Shown piece after piece: positions 1 through 6,985 of a DNA stretch of 11,775 nucleotides. The stretch's first letter is position 1, and the number at the start of each line of letters is the position of its first letter. The translations under genes were made by a program, and so were the position numbers. This DNA is from Zancudomyces culisetae. Its lineage: Eukaryota; Kickxellomycota; Harpellomycetes; Harpellales; Legeriomycetaceae. The notes below the pieces were generated by a model that worked only from the letters and a program-made list of their open reading frames with translations, was not told the origin of the DNA and did no database searches. The stretch covers positions 1 through 11,775 of the forward strand of contig LSSK01001551.1 of the NCBI GenBank assembly GCA_001969505.1, given 5' to 3'.

Positions 1-55
1 ACAACTACTGATACTGCTACAACCACAACTACTACTACAGGAATGGGAACTGGGG

Positions 56-89
<34 letters not shown>

Positions 90-1893
90 CTTGGCTACTG
101 AAACATCTAATTCTGTTAGTACTTTTAGTACTGGTGAATTTGTGTTACCGATAACCGATACCACACAGCTTGATAGTATTTCAGACCAACAAATTCTTAC
201 TCCCGGCAGCAAACTCTCAATGGTTAGTAAAGTTCCATTGCCTCCACAAAAGCCTTCGGATAAACTTCGTATTTTGCACGACCTCAAAGACTTATACTCT
301 AGTAAACGTGCTATCCACGTTAGCAGTACAAATCCTCCTAGTATTTGTATGTTTACTTTACACAACACCATTTGCAGTACCAGTAATCCCAGTCCAAATT
401 CCAATTTTAATACTATTGGTGGTGGTGGTGGTGGTAGTAGTGGTAGTGGTAATAGTGAAAGTACTTTAACATCTACTGCTATTTCTCGCGATTTCGATAT
501 TGTAGCTGCTGGATTTTCCGATTCTTATATTAAAATTTGGAATATTAACAACAACAACAACAACAATAGAGATAGAGATAGAGATATAGATAATGAAAAT
601 CAACAAAATACTGATTCCAATCTTGATACTGATAACGAGTATCAAAAATATAAAAATAAAAAACTAGTTGCTCATAGTGGGCCTGTATATGGACTAGATA
701 TTGCTCATGATAATTCACTACTTGTATCCAGTAGTGCAGATACAACTGTACGATTATGGTCACTTTTCCCAAACTCTTCTTCCTCTTCTTCCTCCTCCTC
801 AACAACAACAACAACAGCAACAACAGCAACAACAGCAACAACGTTTAAATCTAAATCTAAATCTAAATCTAAACCTTTAGATTTATGTGCAAATTTGGCA
901 AGTTATCGAGGCCACAATTATCCAGTATGGGATGTCAAATTCAGTCCATTTTCATACTACTTTGCTACTGCAAGCTATGACCGTACTGCTCGGCTGTACA
1001 GTGTAGAGCGAATCAATCCTCTACGTCTTTTTGCTGGCCATTTGTCCGATGTAACGACGGTAGCCTTCCATCCAAATTGTAATTATTTGGCTACTGGTTC
1101 TGACGATACTTATGTTCGACTCTGGGATATTTCGAGTGCAAGTTGTGTTCGTTTATTGTATCCACAACAATCCTCTTCCTCTTCCTCTTCTTCTTCCTCT
1201 TCCTCTTCTACTGCCAATAGTACTAATAGTGCCAGTGTTGGTAATAATAGAGGTCCTGTAACTTGTTGTAAATTCTCTCCAAATGGTAAATTATTAGCTG
1301 TTGCTTATTCTGCCGTTTCAATAACACCTGTTACAAATAAACCAAAATCTAAGTCTAAAACTCAAACTCAAACCAAAACCAACCCTAATGATCAACAACA
1401 ACAACAACAACAACAACAACAGCAACAAGAACAACAACAACAACAACAGTCAACATCTCCTTCAAAATCAACAACAAAATCAACAACAAGAACAACAACA
1501 AGAACCACGTTTCGTAACACAAACAATGTAATCATTGTATACGACCTATCAACATCCAAACCACTCTTTACTTTTGCGTATGCCCACAATGCGCTTATTA
1601 CTTCTTTGGATTTCAATAATGAGTCCACTGTTCTGCTATCTAGTTCCATAGATAATACAATTAGAGCCTGGGATCTTGTACTGAACAACTCGCATAATTC
1701 CAACTCTAAAATTGGTGCTAGTAATGGTATTAATACTTCAGCCACTGGTGGTGGTAGTGGTATACCTTCTTCTCCTTCTTCTTATAATCATTCTAGTCCC
1801 TTGTTTACTTGGTATACTAGAAACACTCCTGTTTATCACCTCAAGTTTTCCACAAAGAATTTGTGTGCTGCTGTTGGTCCCTTCATACCTTAA
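1..1893 (+). CDS. TAF5: TAF5, TFIID/SAGA WD40 subunit, C-terminal part (5' end cut by window)
   Basis: The frame is open from base 1 to the TAA at 1891-1893, so the start and the usual N-terminal LisH/NTD2 part lie outside. It encodes the TAF5 subunit shared by the TFIID and SAGA transcription complexes in the nucleus. After a Thr/Pro/Ser-rich linker comes the segment that precedes the propeller in TAF5 (VCMFT-like 'ICMFTLHNT' near nt 340-370). WD40 blades follow: SDSYIKIW (~520-540), HSGPVYGLDI...TTVRLW (~670-760), GHNYPVWDVKFSP...RTARLYS (~910-1005), GHLSDVTTVAFHP...TYVRLWD (~1035-1130), a fifth blade split by a long insert (~1250-1560) and NALITSLDF...NTIRAWD (~1590-1675). The tail YTRNTPVYHLKFS is typical of TAF5. 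Wording in blades 3 and 4 is closest to fungal TAF5. Odd points are long Asn, Ser, Thr, Lys-Ser and Gln runs inserted in blade loops. Identity is confident; the exact N terminus cannot be seen. Confidence 0.95.
775..876 (+). repeat. Ser/Thr and Lys-Ser low-complexity tract in TAF5
   Basis: TCT/TCC codons give about nine Ser. They are followed by ACA/GCA repeats (Thr, and Thr-Thr-Ala) and then four AAATCT units (Lys-Ser). The tract separates the end of one WD40 blade (TVRLWSLF) from the next (LASYRGHN), so it sits in a surface loop. A second Ser run of 13 codons is at 1171-1209. Confidence 0.9.
1393..1449 (+). repeat. CAA/CAG tract (polyglutamine) in TAF5
   Basis: Twelve Gln codons, one Glu codon and six more Gln codons, nearly all CAA. 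The tract lies in a ~60-residue insertion in the middle of WD blade 5, between GKLLAVAYSA and NNVIIVYDL. It is flanked by Lys-Ser, Thr-Gln and Thr-Arg simple repeats. A pure CAA run of this kind is likely to vary in length between strains. Confidence 0.9.
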
Positions 1894-1926
1894 TAATAAT
1901 TTATTATTATCCTTAAATTTTCATAT

Positions 1927-1960
1927 TTATCTATCTATCTATCTATATATCTATATATTT
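1927..1960. repeat. TATC/TATA microsatellite in the TAF5 3' region
   Basis: Four-base TATC units run into TATA-rich sequence about 35 bases after the TAF5 stop. The stretch 1894-2181 separates TAF5 from the convergent gene at 2182-2808. It holds only AT-rich simple sequence, including a perfect AGATATATATATATCT palindrome near 2167-2182. It presumably contains the 3' ends of both transcripts. Confidence 0.8.
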
Positions 1961-2181
1961 GTTTGTTTTTGTACTTTTTTAGTAAATGATGTTTTTTTTT
2001 TTGAACATGCTCTTTATTTTCTCTTTTTTCAAGTAAAATTATAATATATTATATTGAATGGAATAAAATAAAATAAAAGGTAATATATAAATATACCTAC
2101 CATCAACTAGTATTATAAAACAAGAAGAAAAAAAATAGAAAAACGAATAGGGTAGTAATAATACTATAGATATATATATAT

Positions 2182-2808
2182 CTAGGTCTTTCTCGAGGGG
2201 GCGTAAATTGAAAAGATGCAATTTTCTTCAATTGGTCGATCTCTTTTCTCACCCGCACTCAATGCAATAGTATCGGCACTGATCGAGCAAGTATCCATAC
2301 GGGTACAAACCTTATATTCCACAAACAAGTCTTCTGGACCCACAGCATGGGTGGTGTGTTCGACTGAATCCATCTTAAAATATGGATACTCACAACCGTT
2401 TCCACTATTTGATTTGTAGGAAACACCACCACCACCACTACCACTACCACTACCACTACCACTACCAACCGAAATTGATATGAATCTAGTATTCAATATT
2501 TCCACATTTGTTGTGGTTTTACCAGTTTCTGGCAACGTACAAATTGCCCGCAAGTACCGCTCACTAGGGATATTCTTGCCGTTCAGCAAATATTCATTGG
2601 CATATGGTACTCTGGCATACGCAACTATATCTTGGAATTTTTCAAACACTCCAAGATCGTCTATTGCCTCTTTGACATTTTCAAAACTCCTATACTGGGC
2701 ACATCCATTAATATTCAATACTTCTTGGTGAACACTTACGCTTTGTCCGTGTACATTATTTGTGGCTTGTACAATTATTGCTATGATACTTGGGTTTATT
2801 CCTCTCAT
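2182..2808 (-). CDS. Predicted secreted six-cysteine protein, unknown family (intact paralogue)
   Basis: A 208-residue protein of a family I do not recognise. The N terminus MRGINPSIIAIIVQA with polar residues after it resembles a short signal peptide with cleavage near VHG-QS, so secretion is likely but not certain. It has six Cys (36, 90, 139, 168, 174, 197), suggesting three disulfides. The N-terminal half (about 36-90) is compact, with AI..L..F..F..I..Y and YA.E motifs. A Gly-Ser linker of GGTAGT-type codons (~114-128) leads to a second half opening GCEYPYF and ending CIFSIYAP. A Lys-Arg pair at 188-189 could be a Kex2 site. The gene at 3662-4259, same strand, shares all six Cys and most of these motifs and is clearly a tandem paralogue. 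The first ATG gives the signal-like N terminus, so I chose it. A TATATATA lies about 140 bases upstream. It could be an extracellular effector, adhesin-like or cell-wall protein; the sequence does not decide. Confidence 0.8.
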   Translation of the reverse strand: MRGINPSIIAIIVQATNNVHGQSVSVHQEVLNINGCAQYRSFENVKEAIDDLGVFEKFQDIVAYARVPYANEYLLNGKNIPSERYLRAICTLPETGKTTTNVEILNTRFISISVGSGSGSGSGSGGGGVSYKSNSGNGCEYPYFKMDSVEHTTHAVGPEDLFVEYKVCTRMDTCSISADTIALSAGEKRDRPIEENCIFSIYAPSRKT

Positions 2809-2946
2809 TTTCTCTTTCTTTTCTTTTCTTTTTATATTTCTTCCTTAGTTTGTTATTTTTACAGGATAGCTCTTTATTACTCTGCCCTTTTTATTTTATT
2901 TTATTTTATTTATTTTAGATTGTCTTTACTAGGATAACGTATTCCT

Positions 2947-2954
2947 TATATATA
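2947..2954 (-). promoter_or_regulatory. TATA element upstream of the six-cysteine gene
   Basis: A TATATATA sits 139 bases upstream of the ATG at 2808, a normal spacing for a yeast promoter. The motif is palindromic, so direction is inferred from the gene. ACGTAT-type words flank it on both sides. Confidence 0.4.
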
Positions 2955-2963
2955 AAACGTATC

Positions 2964-3018
2964 CTTTTCTTCCCCCTCCCTTTCTCTCCTCTCCTCTCCT
3001 CTCGTCTCTTTCTCCTCC
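2964..3018. repeat. Polypyrimidine tract with CTCCT units
   Basis: About 55 bases of almost pure C/T on the plus strand, including several CTCCT units near 2984-3003. It lies just upstream of the TATA element of the minus-strand gene, where it reads as a GA-rich tract. Such tracts often exclude nucleosomes in promoters; that role is inferred. Confidence 0.6.
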
Positions 3019-3289
3019 CAAACATACTCTCTATATCACACTTGTTTCTTTTCAAGTATATTTCGAAACAAGAAAAAAAACTAAAATTGGAAACGCCCCT
3101 TCACTCTTCTCTCTTCCACCTTGTACTATACATTTAATATTCTCTATTAATACCTCATTTTACTTTTATTAAAAAAATATGTATATCTTGCAAGACTACT
3201 TATTGAAAAACTTCCTGATTATTATTGATACAGCTAGCACTTCATCTTTAGATTAAATTCAAACCTGATGAATATTATTTATTAAATAT

Positions 3290-3319
3290 ATATTGGCTTT
3301 AGCCATTAAAAGCCAATAT
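3290..3319. repeat. Perfect 11-bp inverted repeat (hairpin)
   Basis: ATATTGGCTTT at 3290-3300 pairs perfectly with AAAGCCAATAT at 3309-3319 across an 8-base loop. The GGC/GCC core makes it unlike the surrounding simple AT sequence. It could form a cruciform or an RNA hairpin; no function is shown. Confidence 0.7.
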
Positions 3320-3360
3320 TTACAAGTTTCCAAATTTGGCTATTTATGCATTTATAGCTA

Positions 3361-3384
3361 TTATTATTATTATTATTATTATTA
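3361..3384. repeat. TTA trinucleotide microsatellite
   Basis: Eight TTA units in a row in non-coding sequence. Confidence 0.85.
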
Positions 3385-3581
3385 ACTCCTAATAAACATC
3401 CCTGAAATAACTACAAAAAATAAAGTGTAAACTCATACCTTTATTACAACTTTTGTATTTGGTATGAATTTATGTCAGTGAACACATATCAAAATATCAC
3501 TTCTCTTTTTCTCCCACACTCTTCCTAATCTTGTTGAAAAGCAAGTCAAATTGTTTGAAATACAATCCAAAAATAGCCAAA

Positions 3582-3665
3582 ATAGCCAAAATGTTTAAAT
3601 CGCAGAAAAAAAAGAAAAAGCAAAAAAACAAAAAAGCAAAAAAGCAAAAAACTAAGGGACTCTAG
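3582..3665 (+). pseudogene. Possible fragment of a secreted-protein gene start (MFKS), running into A-rich sequence
   Basis: The plus-strand stretch TAGCCAAAATGTTTAAATC at 3583-3601 matches the start region of the Cys-rich gene on the minus strand (7506-7488) at 17 of 19 positions. That gene begins ATG TTC AAG TCA. Both differences fall at third codon positions and keep Met-Phe-Lys-Ser. After these codons the frame runs into CAAAAA/AAG repeats (Lys/Gln) and stops at 3663-3665, and no TATA box is evident. A tandem copy of ATAGCCAAA precedes the ATG. It may be a duplicated gene-start remnant, or a chance match in biased sequence. Confidence 0.3.
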
Positions 3666-4259
3666 CTACTATCAACTTTTCTGATAGGCGAGTATATTGA
3701 AAAGGTACACCCAGCTTCAAACGGCGTCTTTTTATGATTCTTTCCATCTGAGGCAACAAAGTTATAGCTTATCACGCAAGAATTACGCCTCAAACATGCT
3801 TTGCGCTCTATAAAATAATCTTCAGCAGCTGCCAGTTTCACAAGCTGCCAGTTTCACAAACCGCCGATTTTCTGCCGTAAAGTACGGATATGTACATCCA
3901 GTCTTATATGTTGATGGAGTAGAAACCCCGTCACCTGATGGTATACAATGCCTGGTACTGATAATAGTTTCGAGTGGTTCCTTATCACAAACTTCTTTCA
4001 AGTAGTACTCTCTGACTATGGGGTACGGGTTTTCAAGCTCGTCAGCGTAGCCGATTTTGACGTACCCCAGTATTTCGGGAAATCTGTTGAATATATTCAG
4101 CTCATTTATTGCACTCTCAACATCTGTCGGGTCCTCGTATACTTGGCAGTTCTCTTCCAGTTGTGCAATTCTTACCACTTGCGTAACTTGGGCGTATACT
4201 GCGTATATATTGAATGTCAATAAAGCTATCACTTTTACCAACTTCATCATCATCACCAT
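3662..4259 (-). pseudogene. Second six-cysteine secreted-protein paralogue, truncated by a 16-bp tandem duplication
   Basis: The ATG at 4257-4259 opens a clear signal peptide (MVMMMKLVKVIALLTFNIYA, cleavage near VYA-QV). An in-frame ATG 16 codons upstream would add a charged leader and is less likely. Codons 38-122 match the gene at 2182-2808: Cys, AI.EL.IF.RF.EIL.Y, YADE, YL..VC, then YK.GCTYPYF. Translation leaves the family frame inside two back-to-back copies of a 16-bp unit (3827-3859) and ends at TGA 3822-3824 after 145 residues. Beyond the duplication, one of the other two frames continues to TAG at 3662-3664 and matches the intact paralogue's C-terminal half: an ED.F.E.K.C start, three Cys and a TFSIYSP ending. 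One lesion therefore explains the break. The rest of the frame has no other stop, so the loss is recent, or the duplication is variable or an assembly error. The missing part holds the last three conserved Cys. Confidence 0.85.
3827..3859. repeat. 16-bp tandem duplication (two perfect copies)
   Basis: AGCTGCCAGTTTCACA occurs at 3827-3842 and again at 3843-3858, with one more matching base at 3859. Because 16 is not a multiple of three, the extra copy shifts the minus-strand reading frame of the paralogue by one base and produces the early TGA at 3822-3824. Confidence 0.95.
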
Positions 4260-4337
4260 TTCTTTTTTTTTAAATCGTTTATCAAGTAAAGTAAGTCTGT
4301 ATAACATCCGAATTGTTTTTGGGCTTACTTTGGTAGC

Positions 4338-4343
4338 TATATA
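4338..4343 (-). promoter_or_regulatory. TATA element upstream of the truncated paralogue
   Basis: TATATA within AAAATATATAGC on the minus strand, about 80 bases upstream of the ATG at 4259. Its survival fits a recently broken gene. The call rests on position and sequence only. Confidence 0.4.
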
Positions 4344-4359
4344 TTTTATTCAGATTGCA

Positions 4360-5373
4360 AAAAAAAAAAAGTGATAAAAGGGTAACTTTATTTTATAGAA
4401 AATAGTAGTGGGCTCATCAAATTAAAAAAGAAAGGATGGATAGCAAAAGAAAGGACAACTTGGGTGCACTGCTGGTTAAAAACACATTTATGGCAACCTG
4501 CAAAATTAAGTTGTCAGGTTTTATTTTGGTATTTTCAAGTACCTGTTTAGTTATACGAAAGTCTTGGGTTTTTGAATTTCAAAGAGCTAGTTTTCCTACA
4601 GGTCGCTTTGGAACTTAAGAAACTACAGTATGTTTTTGCTAAAAGGTTTTTCGTATGTTTCTGAATCGTACTTTATTATTATAGCATTATCAAAACTGGT
4701 TATTAATAAAGTCGGGTAATAAAAAAATATAAAGTATTAAAGTACAAATATACTATTGGACTCATAAATAGCATCTCTATATAACCATATAATCATATAT
4801 CCAAATAACCCAAATAAGCTAAAAATATCAAAATATGAACTGTCAAGTTTATATTTTAGTCCACTTTATGAAAGGCTCATTTTCTGTTCAAGTATCCGGC
4901 GTTACTGTTGAAAACTATTTTAAATTCCCATCACCCAAATCTTGTTCATAGGTTTTTTCAAAGCAATTTGAGCTAATAAAACTACGCTTTATATCGGTTT
5001 ATTACTTATTATGTCTACACACTCGAAAAAAACATAGTTTGGGTCGTTTTTCGTGAAAATATGTTGGGGAAAGAATACATAGTATAAAAAAACTAAACAC
5101 TACTACTCCAAAGATATCCGTTTAGTTATATTTGCCATAATTTGTACATCAAAGTTGCATGTTTGTTTACCGCTCCATTTTTTTTCATATCAACTTTGCT
5201 TAAAGTTAACGCATCTTGGTACTAAACGTGTAACTATTCATACTAAATACCCACTTTGCTACTACATCCCCTAGCATACTTTTTCATAGCAATAATTATA
5301 TATTTTCAACATATGCCATCAAAACGGAAAAAGTATCCGCTTTCATCAGTTTCATCAGCTTCATTCTGAAAAG
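4360..5373. other. Intergenic region between divergent secreted-protein genes
   Basis: About 1 kb between the minus-strand paralogue and the plus-strand pseudoprotease. A 60-codon ORF at 4436-4618 (+, MDSKRKDN...) has no recognisable domain or compositional support and is probably chance. The right end has a TTTCATCAG direct repeat (5340-5358) just before the TATA box. I found no match to the neighbouring families on either strand. Confidence 0.5.
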
Positions 5374-5381
5374 TATATAAA
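5374..5381 (+). promoter_or_regulatory. TATA box of the pseudoprotease gene
   Basis: TATATAAA lies 156 bases before the ATG at 5537. There is no other ATG between them, so the first AUG of a transcript starting here would be 5537. Confidence 0.6.
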
Positions 5382-5536
5382 GGTCTTCCCCACTCACCCA
5401 TTTACCACTACCACCAGTACATTTAGTTTTGTTCCTAATTCTAAAATTCGCTTTCGTTAAAGAAACTCAACAGTTAAATACAAGGAATAAGAATAAACAG
5501 TGTGAAAAACCTTCTTGGAAATTTTTTTTATCAATA

Positions 5537-6568
5537 ATGAGATTCATAAGCATTGCCAGTGTTGCACTTTGTTTACTTAGTACCAGAGTGAAACCAGCGT
5601 CTCCAGGACCCAGTAGCCAGATATTTGGAAGAGGACTAACTCGAAGAGTAACAGGAGGATCTGTTGCCAACTTTGCTGATTTTCCATTTGCAGTGAGTAT
5701 ACATGTCCCTGGAGACGAAAATAAATTTATATATATATGTACAGGTGTGCTATTATCAGATAAAGTTGTGCTGACTGCAGCAACCTGCCTTAGCGGATCA
5801 TATTCTGACAACGTAAACGTTCCTGATATTTACGTATCTGCTGTAAGTAATATGAACATCGATTCAAGCAACAAAAAAATTCGAGCTGATACCAAAATAT
5901 TAGCCCCCAAATTTAAAGTTGATCCTGATGGGAATAATGGTTTGGTAAAAGGGATTAATAATGATCTCGGATTGATTTTTTTGAATGAAAAGGTTGAGGA
6001 TCCGAATGCAAAATTTGCCAAAATATATCCTGGCAAGGTAACCACCGACATGAACGTGAAAGTAGCAGGTTGGGGAACTCAAGGCTCAGAACTTTCAATC
6101 ACCCCTTCTGAAGATTTATTACAGGCACCGGTAAAAATTTTAACTGCAGATGTATGCAAACAATATAACACCCTTTGGAATGATAAGAGTCAAATTTGTA
6201 CAGTAACTGAAAGAAATAAAAATGCATGTATGGGTGATCAAGGTGGCCCATTGGTGTACAAAACCGACGGTTTTGACGTAGTCGTTGGTATTGCAAGCTT
6301 TCCTGGGGTTGATAAGGATAATATAAAATGCGCAACAAATGGGTTACCTACTTATTATACGAATCTATATCACCATATTGGTTGGATATCAAAAGCTACC
6401 GGAATAAGTGAGGACAAGCTCATAGCAGGTGTACCACCATCACCACCATCACCACCATCACCACCATCATCGTCATTGTCAGATAAGATATCGCTTGACA
6501 TGTTGATTCTACTTTCCCTTGGAGCCATGCTTGCCACTTTTATTTTTAGTATGAATATATTTGCTTAA
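5537..6568 (+). CDS. Trypsin-fold (S1A) serine protease homologue, catalytically dead, predicted GPI-anchored
   Basis: A 343-residue protein. The signal peptide is MRFISIASVALCLLSTRVKPA, followed by a short propeptide ending at Arg36-Arg37 and VTGG (38-41), the counterpart of the trypsin IVGG activation site. The chymotrypsin fold is clear: CTGVLLS (68-74), VVLTAATC (77-84), NNDLGLIFL (141-149), VAGWGT (176-181), CMGDQGGPLV (231-240) and C...PTYYTNLYHHIGWI (265-284). The Cys pairs corresponding to 42-58, 168-182 and 191-220 of chymotrypsin are all present. Of the triad only Asp143 remains: the His of TAAHC is Thr83 (codon 5783-5785) and the Ser of GDSGGP is Gln235 (codon 6239-6241). Hydrolysis by the normal mechanism is therefore not expected, and a binding, scaffold or inhibitor-capturing role is inferred. 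After the domain come a Pro-Pro-Ser stalk (300-313) and a hydrophobic C-terminal tail (~320-343), typical of a GPI signal or a membrane anchor. An in-frame extension upstream lacks ATG, so 5537 is the start. Confidence 0.9.
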   Translation: MRFISIASVALCLLSTRVKPASPGPSSQIFGRGLTRRVTGGSVANFADFPFAVSIHVPGDENKFIYICTGVLLSDKVVLTAATCLSGSYSDNVNVPDIYVSAVSNMNIDSSNKKIRADTKILAPKFKVDPDGNNGLVKGINNDLGLIFLNEKVEDPNAKFAKIYPGKVTTDMNVKVAGWGTQGSELSITPSEDLLQAPVKILTADVCKQYNTLWNDKSQICTVTERNKNACMGDQGGPLVYKTDGFDVVVGIASFPGVDKDNIKCATNGLPTYYTNLYHHIGWISKATGISEDKLIAGVPPSPPSPPSPPSSSLSDKISLDMLILLSLGAMLATFIFSMNIFA

Positions 6569-6985
6569 GTGCTTTTCTGTTTAACAAGGAGCTTGTATTT
6601 ACGAACTAAATTGTTTATAATTTTTAAAGCTATCCATCAAGATGATAATCTTGAAACTTTAATAAACCAGTAAAATACACGTAGCTTGATATTTGCTGTT
6701 TGTAGAGCATAAATAATCACACAAAAGATATTTTAAATCGTGAAAATGATATTAAAAACTGCATAGATACCAAGAGAGGACAGGCTACAACCCAAACATA
6801 TTAACTATAAGCTAATGAATAGCAAAGAAAAAACAAAGAATAGAGAGGGAGGATATCAAGTATGATAGTATTGTTATTTTATTTAAAGTTTATGTTGTTC
6901 AATAATATTACTATTAGAAAAAATTAAGATCTAAAGAGTGCATCTAACACATTATTTAAAAGGGTAAAGATCTAAAACCTAGAAC
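6569..6985. other. Convergent intergenic region
   Basis: About 420 bases between the pseudoprotease stop and the stop of the minus-strand Cys-rich gene. It is AT-rich with AATAAA-like words (for example near 6659-6664) that could serve 3' end formation. No ORF or structured repeat was seen. Confidence 0.5.

Larger units (their letters stand above)
3019..3582. other. Gene-free stretch between the two paralogues
   Basis: AT-rich sequence with no convincing ORF. It contains the 11-bp-stem hairpin at 3290-3319, a TTA trinucleotide run at 3361-3384 and poly-T/poly-A patches. Nothing else was recognised. Part of it should be upstream control sequence for the gene at 2182-2808. Confidence 0.5.

Noticed and set aside
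170-1745. Several antisense or alternate-frame ORFs over TAF5 with poly-Leu, poly-Val or poly-Cys
   Set aside because: They are shadows of the trinucleotide repeats that encode Ser, Gly and Gln runs in TAF5.
3827-3859. Splicing out of one 16-bp copy in the truncated paralogue
   Set aside because: GT..AG ends exist by chance in the unit, but an intron of 13-16 bases is not plausible and no branch site is present.
5429-5536. Longer N terminus for the pseudoprotease
   Set aside because: It would start at a TTG codon. The first ATG (5537) opens directly into a good signal peptide, and no ATG lies between the TATA box and it.
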